A stretch of 8,064 bases of DNA, from NCBI GenBank assembly GCA_003164375.1, contig PLTE01000402.1, forward strand, positions 29,151 to 37,214, written 5' to 3'. Source of the stretch: Hyphomicrobiales bacterium (GTDB taxonomy: Bacteria > Pseudomonadota > Alphaproteobacteria > Rhizobiales > Xanthobacteraceae). The position numbers and the translations under genes were made by a program. Positions 1 to 7,412 of the stretch are shown here, piece after piece; position 1 is the first letter of the stretch, and each line of letters starts with the position of its first letter. The notes under the pieces are model-generated. The model was not told the origin of the DNA. It saw only the letters and a program-made list of their open reading frames with translations, and searched no databases.

Positions 1-602
1 CCGTGCAGCGTGGTGGCTTCTTCCGCCGGCATCGGATCGTTGCCGAGCTCGTCGGAGTCCGTCTTCATCCACGGCAGGCCCCAGATGCTGACGACTTCGG
101 GCTTGAGCGGATTCTTGATGTCGAGCGTCCAGATCACGCGTTTTTTCCAGCCCGGCGCGTCGTTCGGCATGAAGGCGAGCCCGCGTTTGAGGTCGACGCC
201 GAAGCGGTGCGGCCCGGAACCGGGCATGTCGTAGAAGCCGATCGGTTTCGGCGCTGCCGGCGTTGAAATGTCGAAGATAAAAAAGCCGGCGCGCGCGTTC
301 TTGCCCTTGTCGCCGGAGAGCCGCTCCGAATTCACGTAAAGCAGATCGTCGCCGACGATGCGCAGCTTGTGGCAATGCACGCCGGGCGGGGCGCGGAATT
401 CACCGACTTTCGCCGGCTTTCGCGGGTCGCGCACGTCGTGCACGGTGAAACCTTCCGGGCCGTTGAAGCTCGAGCCGCCGACCGCGCCGACATAGGCGTG
501 GCCCTTGTGGATCTGAACCAGACTGCCGCCGCCCCAGGCCGCCGACGGATCGTGGCCGAGGCGACGAAAGTTCTTGGCTTCTTCGGGGTAGCTCGCGGTC
601 AT
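1..602 (-). CDS. LVIVD-repeat beta-propeller protein (3' end outside window)
   Basis: This frame is read on the minus strand from an ATG at 602-600 and stays open to the window edge, giving the first 200 residues. Three LVIVD-type propeller blades are visible: GFTVHDVRDPRKPAKVGEF (residues 51-69), GFFIFDISTPAAPKPIGFYD (106-125) and VIWTLDIKNPLKPEVVSIW (156-174). Each has the D-x-x-x-P-x-x-P pattern followed by a hydrophobic strand. The N-terminus (RRLGHDPSAAWGGGSLVQIH, then HAYVG) also fits LVIVD proteins. HCH (75-77) and PHRF (131-134) are His-containing stretches that could line the propeller face. No signal peptide is visible, so the protein is probably cytoplasmic unless a different export route is used. 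The start is well supported: AAGGA at 614-610 lies 7 bases upstream. That Shine-Dalgarno sequence overlaps the TAA stop of the binding-protein gene 10 bases upstream, suggesting translational coupling. The biochemical function of LVIVD proteins is largely unknown, so only the family is claimed. Confidence 0.85.
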   Translation of the reverse strand, partial: MTASYPEEAKNFRRLGHDPSAAWGGGSLVQIHKGHAYVGAVGGSSFNGPEGFTVHDVRDPRKPAKVGEFRAPPGVHCHKLRIVGDDLLYVNSERLSGDKGKNARAGFFIFDISTPAAPKPIGFYDMPGSGPHRFGVDLKRGLAFMPNDAPGWKKRVIWTLDIKNPLKPEVVSIWGLPWMKTDSDELGNDPMPAEEATTLH

Positions 603-612
603 GATGGATTCC

Positions 613-1647
613 TTATTCCTTCACTAGCTTCATGGCATGGTCGTAATAGGACAGATCGATGTAGCGCTGCAGTTCGGCGGAGGTTTCGGGCGTCTTGCCG
701 CCTTCGACCTCGGCGCGCAGCGCCAGCACGTTCTTGAATCCGGCGAGATCGAGCGCCGCGTCATGGGCGAAACCGAAGCCCGGCTCGCTCATCAACGTCA
801 AACTTTTCTCCGCCATGTCCTGCGGCAATTTCAGCTTTTCCACCAGGATAGCGACGGCGGCGGCATGATTCTGCGGATCGAGCGACCAGCGCAAGGCTTC
901 GACGAAACCGGCCAGATAGTTTTCGAGCGCTCCCGCATTGTCCCGCGCCCAAGCACGCCGGGCGTAATTGCCGCCGGCTTGATAGGGGCCGAGCATGTCG
1001 GTGGGGCGTCCGAGGCTGTGCAGGCCACTGGCCTCGGCTTCGAGCGAGAACGGCAGGTTGAGGATAGCGCCGGCATTGTTCTTGTCGGCATGCAGCGCCT
1101 GCAAGCGTCGCGTTCCGTTGCCGACGGGATTGAGCGTGTAATCGGCGCCGTCCTTGAGCCCGTGCTGGAGCAGGATTTTTCTGGCCTGCAAGGCATAGGC
1201 GGTATTGGTGGCGTCGACGACGATGGCATGGCCGCGCAGATCGGCGAAATCCCTGACGCTGTCCTGGACGTAGAACTCGTTGGTGCCGCTATCGCCGCCC
1301 GAGACGACGACGACATCGACCTTGGCGACATCGATCATCGCCACCGCATTGTCGACGGCGGAATCGACGATATCGGTCGAGCCGTCGGCGAGGCCTGAGC
1401 GTTGGCGCTCGGAGCTTTCGGTAAATTCAAGCACTACGTTCAATCCGCGCTTGGCAAAGAAGCCGCGATCGGCCGCAACATAAAACGGCAGCGAGCGCGC
1501 GGAGCGGAACGTATTGACGTGAAGCAGGATCGGCTCGGCGGCCGGCGCCGCGGCGGCGAGCGCCCAAAAACCGAGCAACAGCGCTCCGGGCAGCGCCAAG
1601 CAGCGGAGAATTGGCACGGGATCGCATCCCCCACGGTCATTGTTCAT
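613..1647 (-). CDS. ABC transporter substrate-binding protein, NMT1/THI5-like (SsuA/TauA type)
   Basis: This is a periplasmic solute-binding protein of 344 residues, the usual size for the SsuA/TauA/NMT1 group, which delivers small organic ligands (sulfonates, taurine, nitrate, pyrimidine precursors, aromatics) to an ABC permease. Residues about 12-37 form a signal peptide: a hydrophobic stretch rich in Leu and Ala, then AAAPAAEP as a likely signal peptidase I site. Family hallmarks are LPFYVAADRGFFAKRGLNV (about 54-72), where the protein is described as a fast-acting partner of lobe 1, then the ADGSTDIVDSAVDNAVAM stretch and DLRGHAIVVDATNT in the hinge region. Two starts are possible. ATG at 1647 has no good ribosome site. 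GTG at 1617-1615 has GGGGGA 9 bases upstream and gives a more classical signal peptide beginning VPILRC. The ligand cannot be read from sequence. No permease or ATPase gene is in view; they may lie beyond the LVIVD gene, or this may be an orphan binding protein. Confidence 0.9.
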   Translation of the reverse strand: MNNDRGGCDPVPILRCLALPGALLLGFWALAAAAPAAEPILLHVNTFRSARSLPFYVAADRGFFAKRGLNVVLEFTESSERQRSGLADGSTDIVDSAVDNAVAMIDVAKVDVVVVSGGDSGTNEFYVQDSVRDFADLRGHAIVVDATNTAYALQARKILLQHGLKDGADYTLNPVGNGTRRLQALHADKNNAGAILNLPFSLEAEASGLHSLGRPTDMLGPYQAGGNYARRAWARDNAGALENYLAGFVEALRWSLDPQNHAAAVAILVEKLKLPQDMAEKSLTLMSEPGFGFAHDAALDLAGFKNVLALRAEVEGGKTPETSAELQRYIDLSYYDHAMKLVKE

Positions 1648-1670
1648 GGCTTTCGGCCATTGTTGTTGTC

Positions 1671-1691
1671 ATCATTGACTGTCGTCATGAT
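1671..1691. promoter_or_regulatory. Imperfect palindrome in divergent intergenic region, candidate operator
   Basis: ATCATTGAC (1671-1679), four spacer bases, then GTCATGAT (1684-1691) form an inverted repeat of eight paired bases with a single unpaired T in the left arm. It lies between the divergent binding-protein and peptide-transporter genes, 23 bases from the binding-protein ATG. It overlaps two promoter-like hexamers: TTGACT (1675-1680, plus strand, like a -35) and TATCAT (1692-1687, minus strand, like a -10). Neither has a convincing partner hexamer at normal spacing. A repressor site controlling one or both genes is possible but unproven. Confidence 0.3.
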
Positions 1692-1741
1692 AGGGCCGTC
1701 GGCTGGCGATAAACCACCGGCGACGGCGCGACGCAAGTGGT

Positions 1742-1746
1742 GGAGG
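1742..1746 (+). promoter_or_regulatory. Ribosome binding site deciding the TTG start of the peptide transporter
   Basis: GGAGG lies 9 bases before TTG at 1756-1758. The only nearby in-frame ATG, at 1687, has no purine-rich site upstream and would add 23 residues (MIGPSAGDKPPATARRKWW and so on) that do not resemble POT-family N-termini. The site therefore favours the TTG. Confidence 0.6.
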
Positions 1747-1755
1747 CCTGCAACC

Positions 1756-3153
1756 TTGGCTGACGGCATTGAGGCTTTGCCGGTGGGCTTGGCGCCTGCG
1801 GAGATTTTCGGCCATCCGCGCGGGCTCACCTTCCTGTTTACGACCGAAATGTGGGAGCGTTTCTCTTATTACGGCATGCGCTCGCTGCTTGTTCTTTACA
1901 TGACGAAGTACCTGCTGTTGCCGGATCACTCCGGCAACGTCGTGGGCTTGCTGGCGTTCAAGCGCGCGCTGGAAGGCCTGTTCGGGCCGCTCGACGTGCA
2001 GCCGTTGTCGTCGCAGATCTGGGGCTTTTATACCGGGCTCGTCTATTTCACGCCGATCTTCGGCGGGATTCTCGCCGACCGCGTGCTGGGCCAGCGCCGC
2101 ACCGTGGTCATCGGCGCGATCCTGATGGCGATCGGCCATTTCATGATGGCGGTCGAAGAGCTGTTCCTGTTCGCACTGTTGGCGCTGATTCTCGGCAGCG
2201 GTTGCTTCAAGCCGAATATTTCGACGCAGGTCGGGGGACTTTACGCGCCGGGCGATCATCGCCGCGACCGCGCTTATTCGATCTTCTATGTCGGCATCAA
2301 TGTCGGCGCGTTCCTGGCGCCGCTCATCTGCGGCACGCTCGGCGAGAAAGCCGGCTGGCATTATGGCTTTGCCGCCGCCGGCGTCGGCATGCTGATCGGG
2401 CTTTCGATCTATCTCTACGCGCTGCCGCTGTTGCCGCAAGATGAACTGCACACAGCCGCGTTGCGCAAAGTCACGGGAGCGCATCGGCAGAGCGGTCCGC
2501 TCGACCGCGAACAATGGCGCGCCATCATCGCGCTCCTCGTGCTGTTCGTGCCGACCACGTTGTTCTGGGCGACCTACGAGCAGATTGGCAACACCACGAT
2601 CCTGTGGATCGACGCCGATATCGACCGCAGCATCGATGTCTTCGGCTTGACCGCGCAAATTCCCACCACCTGGTTCCTCGCCTTCAATCCGTTCATGATC
2701 TTCGCCTTCACGCCGTTCGTCATCGCGCTGTGGGCGCACCAGGCGGCACGCGGCACCGAGCCGCTGACGATCACCAAAATGGCGTTGGGCTGCTGCGGCG
2801 TGGCCGTGGCCAATCTGGTGATGGCCTATGTCGCGTTTCACGCAGGCACCGGCCGGGCGAGCTGGCTGTGGGTGTTCGGCTCCATCGTTATCATCACGCT
2901 GGGCGAGCTTTATATCTCGCCGGTCGGCCTGTCGCTCGTGACCAAATTGGCGCCGGCGCGCATTTTGTCGATGATGATGGGGGTGTGGCTGGCGACCAGT
3001 TTCACCGGCGGCTTTCTGTCCGGTTATATCGGCAGCTATTGGAGCCGGATGGCAAGGCCGGAGTTCTTTCTCATGGTCGCCGGCATAGCCGCGCTCGCCG
3101 GCGCGATGATTCTCGCCTGCCGCTGGCCGCTGAAGGGAGCGTTGCGAGAATGA
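1756..3153 (+). CDS. POT/PTR2-family proton-coupled di/tripeptide transporter
   Basis: This is an inner-membrane MFS transporter that imports di- and tripeptides with protons. It has about 465 residues from the TTG start, somewhat short of the roughly 490-500 usual for bacterial POT proteins but with a complete set of hydrophobic segments. The proton-coupling motif ExxERFxYYG is intact (EMWERFSYYG, residues 31-40). The loop motif GGILADRVLGQRRT follows, then FKPNIS and the PTR2 signature YSIFYVGINVGAF. FWATYEQIGNTT marks the TM7 region, where the family has its W/Y-E-Q motif. The segment FGPLDVQPLSSQIWGFYTGL matches the DtpT-like proteobacterial branch. The start was chosen for its GGAGG site; ATG at 1687 is the alternative and would give 488 residues. 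The gene is divergent from the binding-protein gene. The downstream cyclase gene follows after 104 bases on the same strand, so shared transcription is possible but not shown. Substrate preference beyond small peptides cannot be told. Confidence 0.92.
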   Translation: MADGIEALPVGLAPAEIFGHPRGLTFLFTTEMWERFSYYGMRSLLVLYMTKYLLLPDHSGNVVGLLAFKRALEGLFGPLDVQPLSSQIWGFYTGLVYFTPIFGGILADRVLGQRRTVVIGAILMAIGHFMMAVEELFLFALLALILGSGCFKPNISTQVGGLYAPGDHRRDRAYSIFYVGINVGAFLAPLICGTLGEKAGWHYGFAAAGVGMLIGLSIYLYALPLLPQDELHTAALRKVTGAHRQSGPLDREQWRAIIALLVLFVPTTLFWATYEQIGNTTILWIDADIDRSIDVFGLTAQIPTTWFLAFNPFMIFAFTPFVIALWAHQAARGTEPLTITKMALGCCGVAVANLVMAYVAFHAGTGRASWLWVFGSIVIITLGELYISPVGLSLVTKLAPARILSMMMGVWLATSFTGGFLSGYIGSYWSRMARPEFFLMVAGIAALAGAMILACRWPLKGALRE

Positions 3154-3257
3154 ATCTGCTTGCGCCAGGCGATCGATTGGGGTTCGTCTGCGATGCTGGG
3201 TCGGTGCCGTTTTGCGGCTAAATAGCGCGCCGAAAACGTGCTTTGGAACCTTGTGGA

Positions 3258-6200
3258 ATGAGCGAGCTTCGCGACTGGTTGCGCCGTAACAACTTGGAGC
3301 AATACGCCGACGCGTTCGCGGCGAACGATATCGATCTCGATATCCTGCCTGAACTGAACGAGAGCGATCTCGAAAATCTCGGCGTGTCGCTCGGCAATCG
3401 CCGACGGCTGTTGAAAGCGATTGCCGCGCTTGGCGCCGGGAGCGCCAAACCGGACGCGCCCCAAGCGAATGCTGCCGAACCGTCAAGCGATCCAGAGCGT
3501 CGTCAAGTCACGGTGCTGTTCTGCGATATGGTCGGTTCAACCGCGCTTTCGGCAACGGTCGACCCGGAATTGCTCGGCAATGTCATGCGCCGTTATCAGG
3601 ACGCCGCCGCTGGCGTGATCGGCCGGTTCGGCGGCTTCGTCGCCAAATTCATGGGCGACGGCGTGCTGGCTTATTTCGGCTTTCCGCGTGCTTACGAGGA
3701 CGCGGCGGAACGCGCGGTCCACGCTGCGATCAATATCCTGGCAGACGTCGGCTTCATCGAGCTGCCAAACGGCGAACCGCTCAAGGCGCGGGTCGGGATC
3801 GCTACCGGTCTGGTCGTGGTCGGCGAGATCATCGGGGTGGGCACCGCGCAAGAGCGCAGCATCGTCGGCGAAACCCCGAACCTGGCCGCACGGCTGCAGT
3901 CGCTTGCTGCCCCGGACTGTATCCTGATCAGTGAGGCGACGCAGGCCTTGCTGGGCGGATTGTTCGAGCTCGAACACACCGGCGAGCACGAATTGAAAGG
4001 GTTTTCGCGGCCAGTACCGGCGTGGCGCGTCTGCGGCGAGGCGTCGGTCGAGAGCCGCTTCGCGGCGAACCGTGCCGGCGCACATTTACCGCTGATCGGT
4101 CGCACCCATGAAATGGGTCTGATGCTCGATCGCTGGCGTCTCGCCCGTGGCGGCGAAGGCCAAATCGTCACGGTCACCGGCGAAGCGGGGATCGGCAAAT
4201 CACGATCGATCGAGGCGCTGCAAGAGACGGTGTCCGGCGAGCCGCATATCCGCATCCAATTGCAATGTTCGCCTTATCACAGCGACAGCGCGCTTTATCC
4301 GGTCATTCAGTATTTGCGGCGCGCCGCGAATTTCACGGCCGGGGATTCGGCGGATGCGCGGATCGGGAAACTCGATGCCTTTTTGGCGAATTGCACGGAG
4401 TATGATTCGACAAACATTTTCTTGTTGGCTGAACTTTTGTCGATCCCGATCCCGGCATCGTCGCCCGCGTTGCCGCTGACGCCGGCGCAACGCAAGGCGG
4501 CGCTCATTGCGCTTCTGGTGGACAAAATCGTCGTCCAGCATGGCGCCCTGCCGGTCCTGGTCGTCCTTGAAGACGCGCATTGGATCGACGCCACGACGCT
4601 CGAATTCATGACACGATTGGCCGACAGCATCGGTCACGCGCGGCTGCTGGCCCTGGTTTCCGCGCGGCCGGATTTCGCGCCGCCATGGCAATCGAGGCCG
4701 CATTCGACCTTGCTGGCACTCGGCCGTCTCGGACGCGCTGAATGCGCGGAACTGGTCGCCGGCGTTGCCGCCTCGCGTGGCCTGTCGGCGGAGACCATCG
4801 CCGCGATCGTCGCCAAGACCGACGGCGTGCCGTTGTTCGCCGAGGAACTGACCAAAAGCTTGCTGGAGTCGACGGGTGCGGATCGTGCGGCGGTGCCGGC
4901 GACACTCAAGGATTCGCTGATGGCGCGGCTCGACCGGCTCGGCGAAGCCCGCGAAGTGGCGCAGATCGCCTCCGTCATTGGCCGCCAGTTCACCGTTGCG
5001 CTGCTCGATGCGGTGATGCCCGACCGCGGCACCGATCTTGAAGCCGCTCTGGCGAAGCTCCTTACGGCGGGCATCGTGTTTCCCGAAGGACGCGGCTCGG
5101 AACGCGGCTTCAGCTTCAAACACGCTCTCACGCGAGACGCCGCCTATGAAAGCCTGCTGTTTAGTCGGCGCCGCGAATGGCACGAGCGGATCGCCCGCGC
5201 CCTGGAACAACGATTCGGCGAATTGGCCGTTCGCGAGCCGGATCTTCTCGCGCACCATTTCGGCGAAGCTGGCCTCGCCGGTCCCGCTTGCGATTACCGC
5301 ATGCGTGCCGGCGACCAGGCCGTGAGCCAATCGGCCTATAAAGAGGCGATCGCGCATTTCTCGGCCGGCCTCAAAATGGCCGACACAATATCGACGCCGG
5401 ACGAGCGCATGCGCCGCCAGCTGGATTTTCTGCTCAAGCTCGGCCCGGCACTCATGGTAGCGCGAGGGATGCAGAATCTTCAGGTCGAGGAAACCTATCA
5501 GCGCGCGGCTGAGATCGCCGCCAGCTTGGGTGACGAGGCGGCTTCCTACAAAGCCAAGTGGGGCCTGTGGCTCAACGCCAATCTGCGGCGCAAAACAGCG
5601 CTCGCGCGCGAACGGGCCAACGAATTGGTGATGCTCGCGGAGCGCTCAGGCGATGGTGACCTGCTGCTCGAAGCCCATCACTGCCGCTGGGCGACCGCTT
5701 TTTTCCGCGGCGACGTCGTGGAGTGTTTGGAGAGCAGCCGGATCGGCGTCGAAGCATATGACATGGCTCGCCACCGTCATCTTGGTCCCACCTTCGGCAG
5801 CCACGATCCGGGCGTCTGCGCGCATGCAACGCGTGCGCTGGCGCTCCAAATGTCCGGCGACCGGGAATTGGCGGAGGCGAGCATTACCCAGGCGCTCGCC
5901 CTCGGCGAAGCCCTCGATCATCCAAATAGCCTCGCTCACGCACTGTACGAGAGTGCGCAATGTCGCCAACTTGCAGGCGATCGCGAGGCCACCCTCGCGG
6001 TGGCCAGCCGCGCGGTTGCGCTTGCGGACAAGTTTGGACTTTCGCCCTATCGCGCGGGCAGCTTGGTTATTGTCGCTTGGGCGAACGCGACGGGGGCGGG
6101 GGTCGCCGACGCCGCCCGGCTTATCGATGCCGAAATCGACAATGCCGTCGCCACCGGGCCGGTGCCACAATATAATTTGGGTTTGGCGGGCGAGGTCCTG

Positions 6201-6452
6201 CTCGCGGCCGGCCGGCCCGCCGATGCGCTCGATTATCTGGACCGCGCGATCGCAGCGATCGATGAGCCGGGCGTTGGCTACTATCTGCCGGAAATCTATC
6301 GGTTGCGCGGCGAATGCCTGCTGGCGCTCGTCCGAGCCAGTAGGGAAGGGGCCCGGCAGGCTTTTACTACGGCGCGCGACCTCGCTCATCGGCAACGTGC
6401 GGTGATCTTTGAACGCCGCGCCGAAGCTTCGCTGGCCAGGATTTCAAGCTGA
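3258..6452 (+). CDS. SAM domain - class III nucleotidyl cyclase - STAND/AAA ATPase - TPR protein
   Basis: This is a cytoplasmic multidomain signalling protein of about 1064 residues with no membrane segment. A SAM (sterile alpha motif) domain fills residues 1-57 (ELRDWLRRNNLEQYADAF, later ENLGVSLGNRRRLLKAI). The class III cyclase domain spans about 80-265. Metal-binding aspartates are D90 (FCDMVGST) and D134 (KFMGDGV), the base-contacting lysine is K130, and the transition-state pair is N208/R212 (NLAAR). The second base-selecting position, seven residues before N208, is S201 rather than the usual Asp or Thr. A P-loop ATPase follows: Walker A GEAGIGKS (308-315) and Walker B VVLEDAHW (E438/D439), in the style of MalT/STAND ATPases. 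From about residue 675 to the end come helical TPR-like repeats, e.g. AYKEAIAHFSAGLKMA and SGDRELAEASITQALALGEA. The start is the ATG directly before the SAM domain, with a weak GGAA 10 bases upstream; a TTG 15 bases earlier is the alternative. Its stop is 2 bases from that of rpoH. Ligands and nucleotide product are unknown. Confidence 0.93.
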   Translation: MSELRDWLRRNNLEQYADAFAANDIDLDILPELNESDLENLGVSLGNRRRLLKAIAALGAGSAKPDAPQANAAEPSSDPERRQVTVLFCDMVGSTALSATVDPELLGNVMRRYQDAAAGVIGRFGGFVAKFMGDGVLAYFGFPRAYEDAAERAVHAAINILADVGFIELPNGEPLKARVGIATGLVVVGEIIGVGTAQERSIVGETPNLAARLQSLAAPDCILISEATQALLGGLFELEHTGEHELKGFSRPVPAWRVCGEASVESRFAANRAGAHLPLIGRTHEMGLMLDRWRLARGGEGQIVTVTGEAGIGKSRSIEALQETVSGEPHIRIQLQCSPYHSDSALYPVIQYLRRAANFTAGDSADARIGKLDAFLANCTEYDSTNIFLLAELLSIPIPASSPALPLTPAQRKAALIALLVDKIVVQHGALPVLVVLEDAHWIDATTLEFMTRLADSIGHARLLALVSARPDFAPPWQSRPHSTLLALGRLGRAECAELVAGVAASRGLSAETIAAIVAKTDGVPLFAEELTKSLLESTGADRAAVPATLKDSLMARLDRLGEAREVAQIASVIGRQFTVALLDAVMPDRGTDLEAALAKLLTAGIVFPEGRGSERGFSFKHALTRDAAYESLLFSRRREWHERIARALEQRFGELAVREPDLLAHHFGEAGLAGPACDYRMRAGDQAVSQSAYKEAIAHFSAGLKMADTISTPDERMRRQLDFLLKLGPALMVARGMQNLQVEETYQRAAEIAASLGDEAASYKAKWGLWLNANLRRKTALARERANELVMLAERSGDGDLLLEAHHCRWATAFFRGDVVECLESSRIGVEAYDMARHRHLGPTFGSHDPGVCAHATRALALQMSGDRELAEASITQALALGEALDHPNSLAHALYESAQCRQLAGDREATLAVASRAVALADKFGLSPYRAGSLVIVAWANATGAGVADAARLIDAEIDNAVATGPVPQYNLGLAGEVLLAAGRPADALDYLDRAIAAIDEPGVGYYLPEIYRLRGECLLALVRASREGARQAFTTARDLAHRQRAVIFERRAEASLARISS

Positions 6453-6454
6453 CG

Positions 6455-7378
6455 CTAATGCGCCGCCGCGGCGGCAATCGCCGCGCCGGGATTTTCCATG
6501 TGGGCGATGTTGTTTTTCACCGCCTTCTGCACTTTCTCGAAGGCGCGCACTTCGATCTGGCGCACGCGTTCGCGGCTGACGTTGTAGACCTGGCTCAGCT
6601 CTTCGAGCGTCTTGGGATCGTCGATCAGGCGCCGGTCGGTCAGGATGTGGCGTTCGCGCTCGTTCAGGCTGCCCATCGCTTCGACCAGCAAGCCGTGGCG
6701 CATCTGGGCCTCTTGCGTCTCGGCGACGGTTTCGTCCTGCAACGGGCGATCATCGGCCAGCCAGTCCTGCCACGACCCTTCGCCGTCTTCGCGCACCGAG
6801 ACATTGAGGCTGGCATCGCCACCCATCATCATCCGCCGGTTCATCGAAACCACGTCGGCTTCGGGCACGCCAAGATCGGTGGCGATCTTTTTCACATCGT
6901 CGGGATGAAGATCGCTGTCCTCGAACGCTTCGAGATTCTTCTTCATCCGGCGCAAGTTGAAGAACAGCTTTTTCTGCGAGGCGGTCGTGCCCATTTTCAC
7001 GAGCGACCAACTGCGCAGGATGAATTCCTGGATCGAGGCCTTGATCCACCACATCGCATACGTCGCGAGGCGAAAGCCGCGCTCCGGGTCGAATTTCTTC
7101 ACCCCTTGCATCAGCCCGATGTTGCCTTCGGAAATGAGTTCCGAGACCGGCAGGCCATAACCGCGATAACCCATGGCGATCTTGGCCACGAGTCGCAGGT
7201 GGCTGGTGACCAGTTGCGCGGCGGCTTCGGGATCACCATGTTCCTGGTACCGCTTGGCCAGCATATATTCGGTTTCCGCCGTCAGGATCGGAAACTTGCG
7301 GATTTCCGACATATAGCGGTTGAGGCTGGCTTCACCCGTGAGCGCGGGGACGGTCAGCGCCTTGTTCGATTCACGCAC
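6455..7378 (-). CDS. rpoH: RNA polymerase heat-shock sigma factor RpoH (sigma-32)
   Basis: This sigma-70-family factor directs RNA polymerase to heat-shock promoters (chaperones, proteases). It has 307 residues, normal for alphaproteobacterial RpoH. Region 2 is intact: LVTSHLRLVAKIA (56-68), SEGNIGLMQGVKKFDPERGF (83-102, core binding) and LATYAMWWIKASIQEFILRS (104-123, -10 recognition). The RpoH box QKKLFFNLR (135-143), which distinguishes sigma-32 from the housekeeping factor, is present. GGDASLN (186-192) follows, and region 4.2 has the helix-turn-helix TLEELSQVYNVSRERVRQIE (257-276) for the -35 element. The start is GTG at 7378-7376, with AAAGGA 7 bases upstream; no in-frame ATG is better. 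The C-terminus is an alanine-rich tail (AAIAAAAAH). The gene lies downstream of an RluA-type gene, with 173 bases between them that contain possible leader structures. Rhizobiales often carry two or more rpoH genes; which paralog this is cannot be decided here. Confidence 0.96.
   Translation of the reverse strand: MRESNKALTVPALTGEASLNRYMSEIRKFPILTAETEYMLAKRYQEHGDPEAAAQLVTSHLRLVAKIAMGYRGYGLPVSELISEGNIGLMQGVKKFDPERGFRLATYAMWWIKASIQEFILRSWSLVKMGTTASQKKLFFNLRRMKKNLEAFEDSDLHPDDVKKIATDLGVPEADVVSMNRRMMMGGDASLNVSVREDGEGSWQDWLADDRPLQDETVAETQEAQMRHGLLVEAMGSLNERERHILTDRRLIDDPKTLEELSQVYNVSRERVRQIEVRAFEKVQKAVKNNIAHMENPGAAIAAAAAH
6462..6475. repeat. 14-base perfect GC palindrome at the convergent gene junction
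   Basis: GCCGCCGCGGCGGC is its own reverse complement. It encodes part of the alanine tail of RpoH and starts 10 bases after the cyclase stop codon. As RNA it could form a 5-bp stem with a 4-base loop on either strand. No T-run follows on either side, so it is not a standard intrinsic terminator. It may simply reflect GCC/GCG alanine codons. Confidence 0.3.
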
Positions 7379-7385
7379 CAGACAT

Positions 7386-7391
7386 TCCTTT
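7386..7391 (-). promoter_or_regulatory. Ribosome binding site of rpoH deciding the GTG start
   Basis: On the minus strand AAAGGA (7391-7386) is separated by 7 bases from the GTG at 7378-7376. This supports GTG as the rpoH initiation codon. An ATG in between (7384-7382) is out of frame and meets a stop after four codons. Confidence 0.6.
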
Positions 7392-7412
7392 CGAGAGCGT
7401 CAGTACCCCTTT

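Noticed and set aside
3..737. Plus-strand open frames at the left edge (3-266 and 369-737)
   Set aside because: The minus strand encodes a continuous LVIVD-repeat protein here, with a good start and ribosome site.
637..1398. Plus-strand open frame of about 253 codons opposite the binding-protein gene
   Set aside because: Antisense to a well-recognised substrate-binding protein; no motif and no ribosome site.
3177..3224. Promoter for the cyclase gene using TTGGGG (3177) and TAAATA (3219)
   Set aside because: Spacing is 36 bases, twice the normal distance, and no better -35 is found 17 bases before TAAATA.
1672..3486. Long open frame on the minus strand (about 604 codons) across the peptide transporter and the start of the cyclase gene
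   Set aside because: Arg/Gln/His-rich translation without recognisable domains, antisense to a clear POT gene; long stop-free antisense frames are expected at this GC bias.
4200..5357. Minus-strand open frame of about 385 codons inside the cyclase gene
   Set aside because: Antisense to the ATPase domain with its conserved Walker motifs; its translation is low-complexity and resembles no family.
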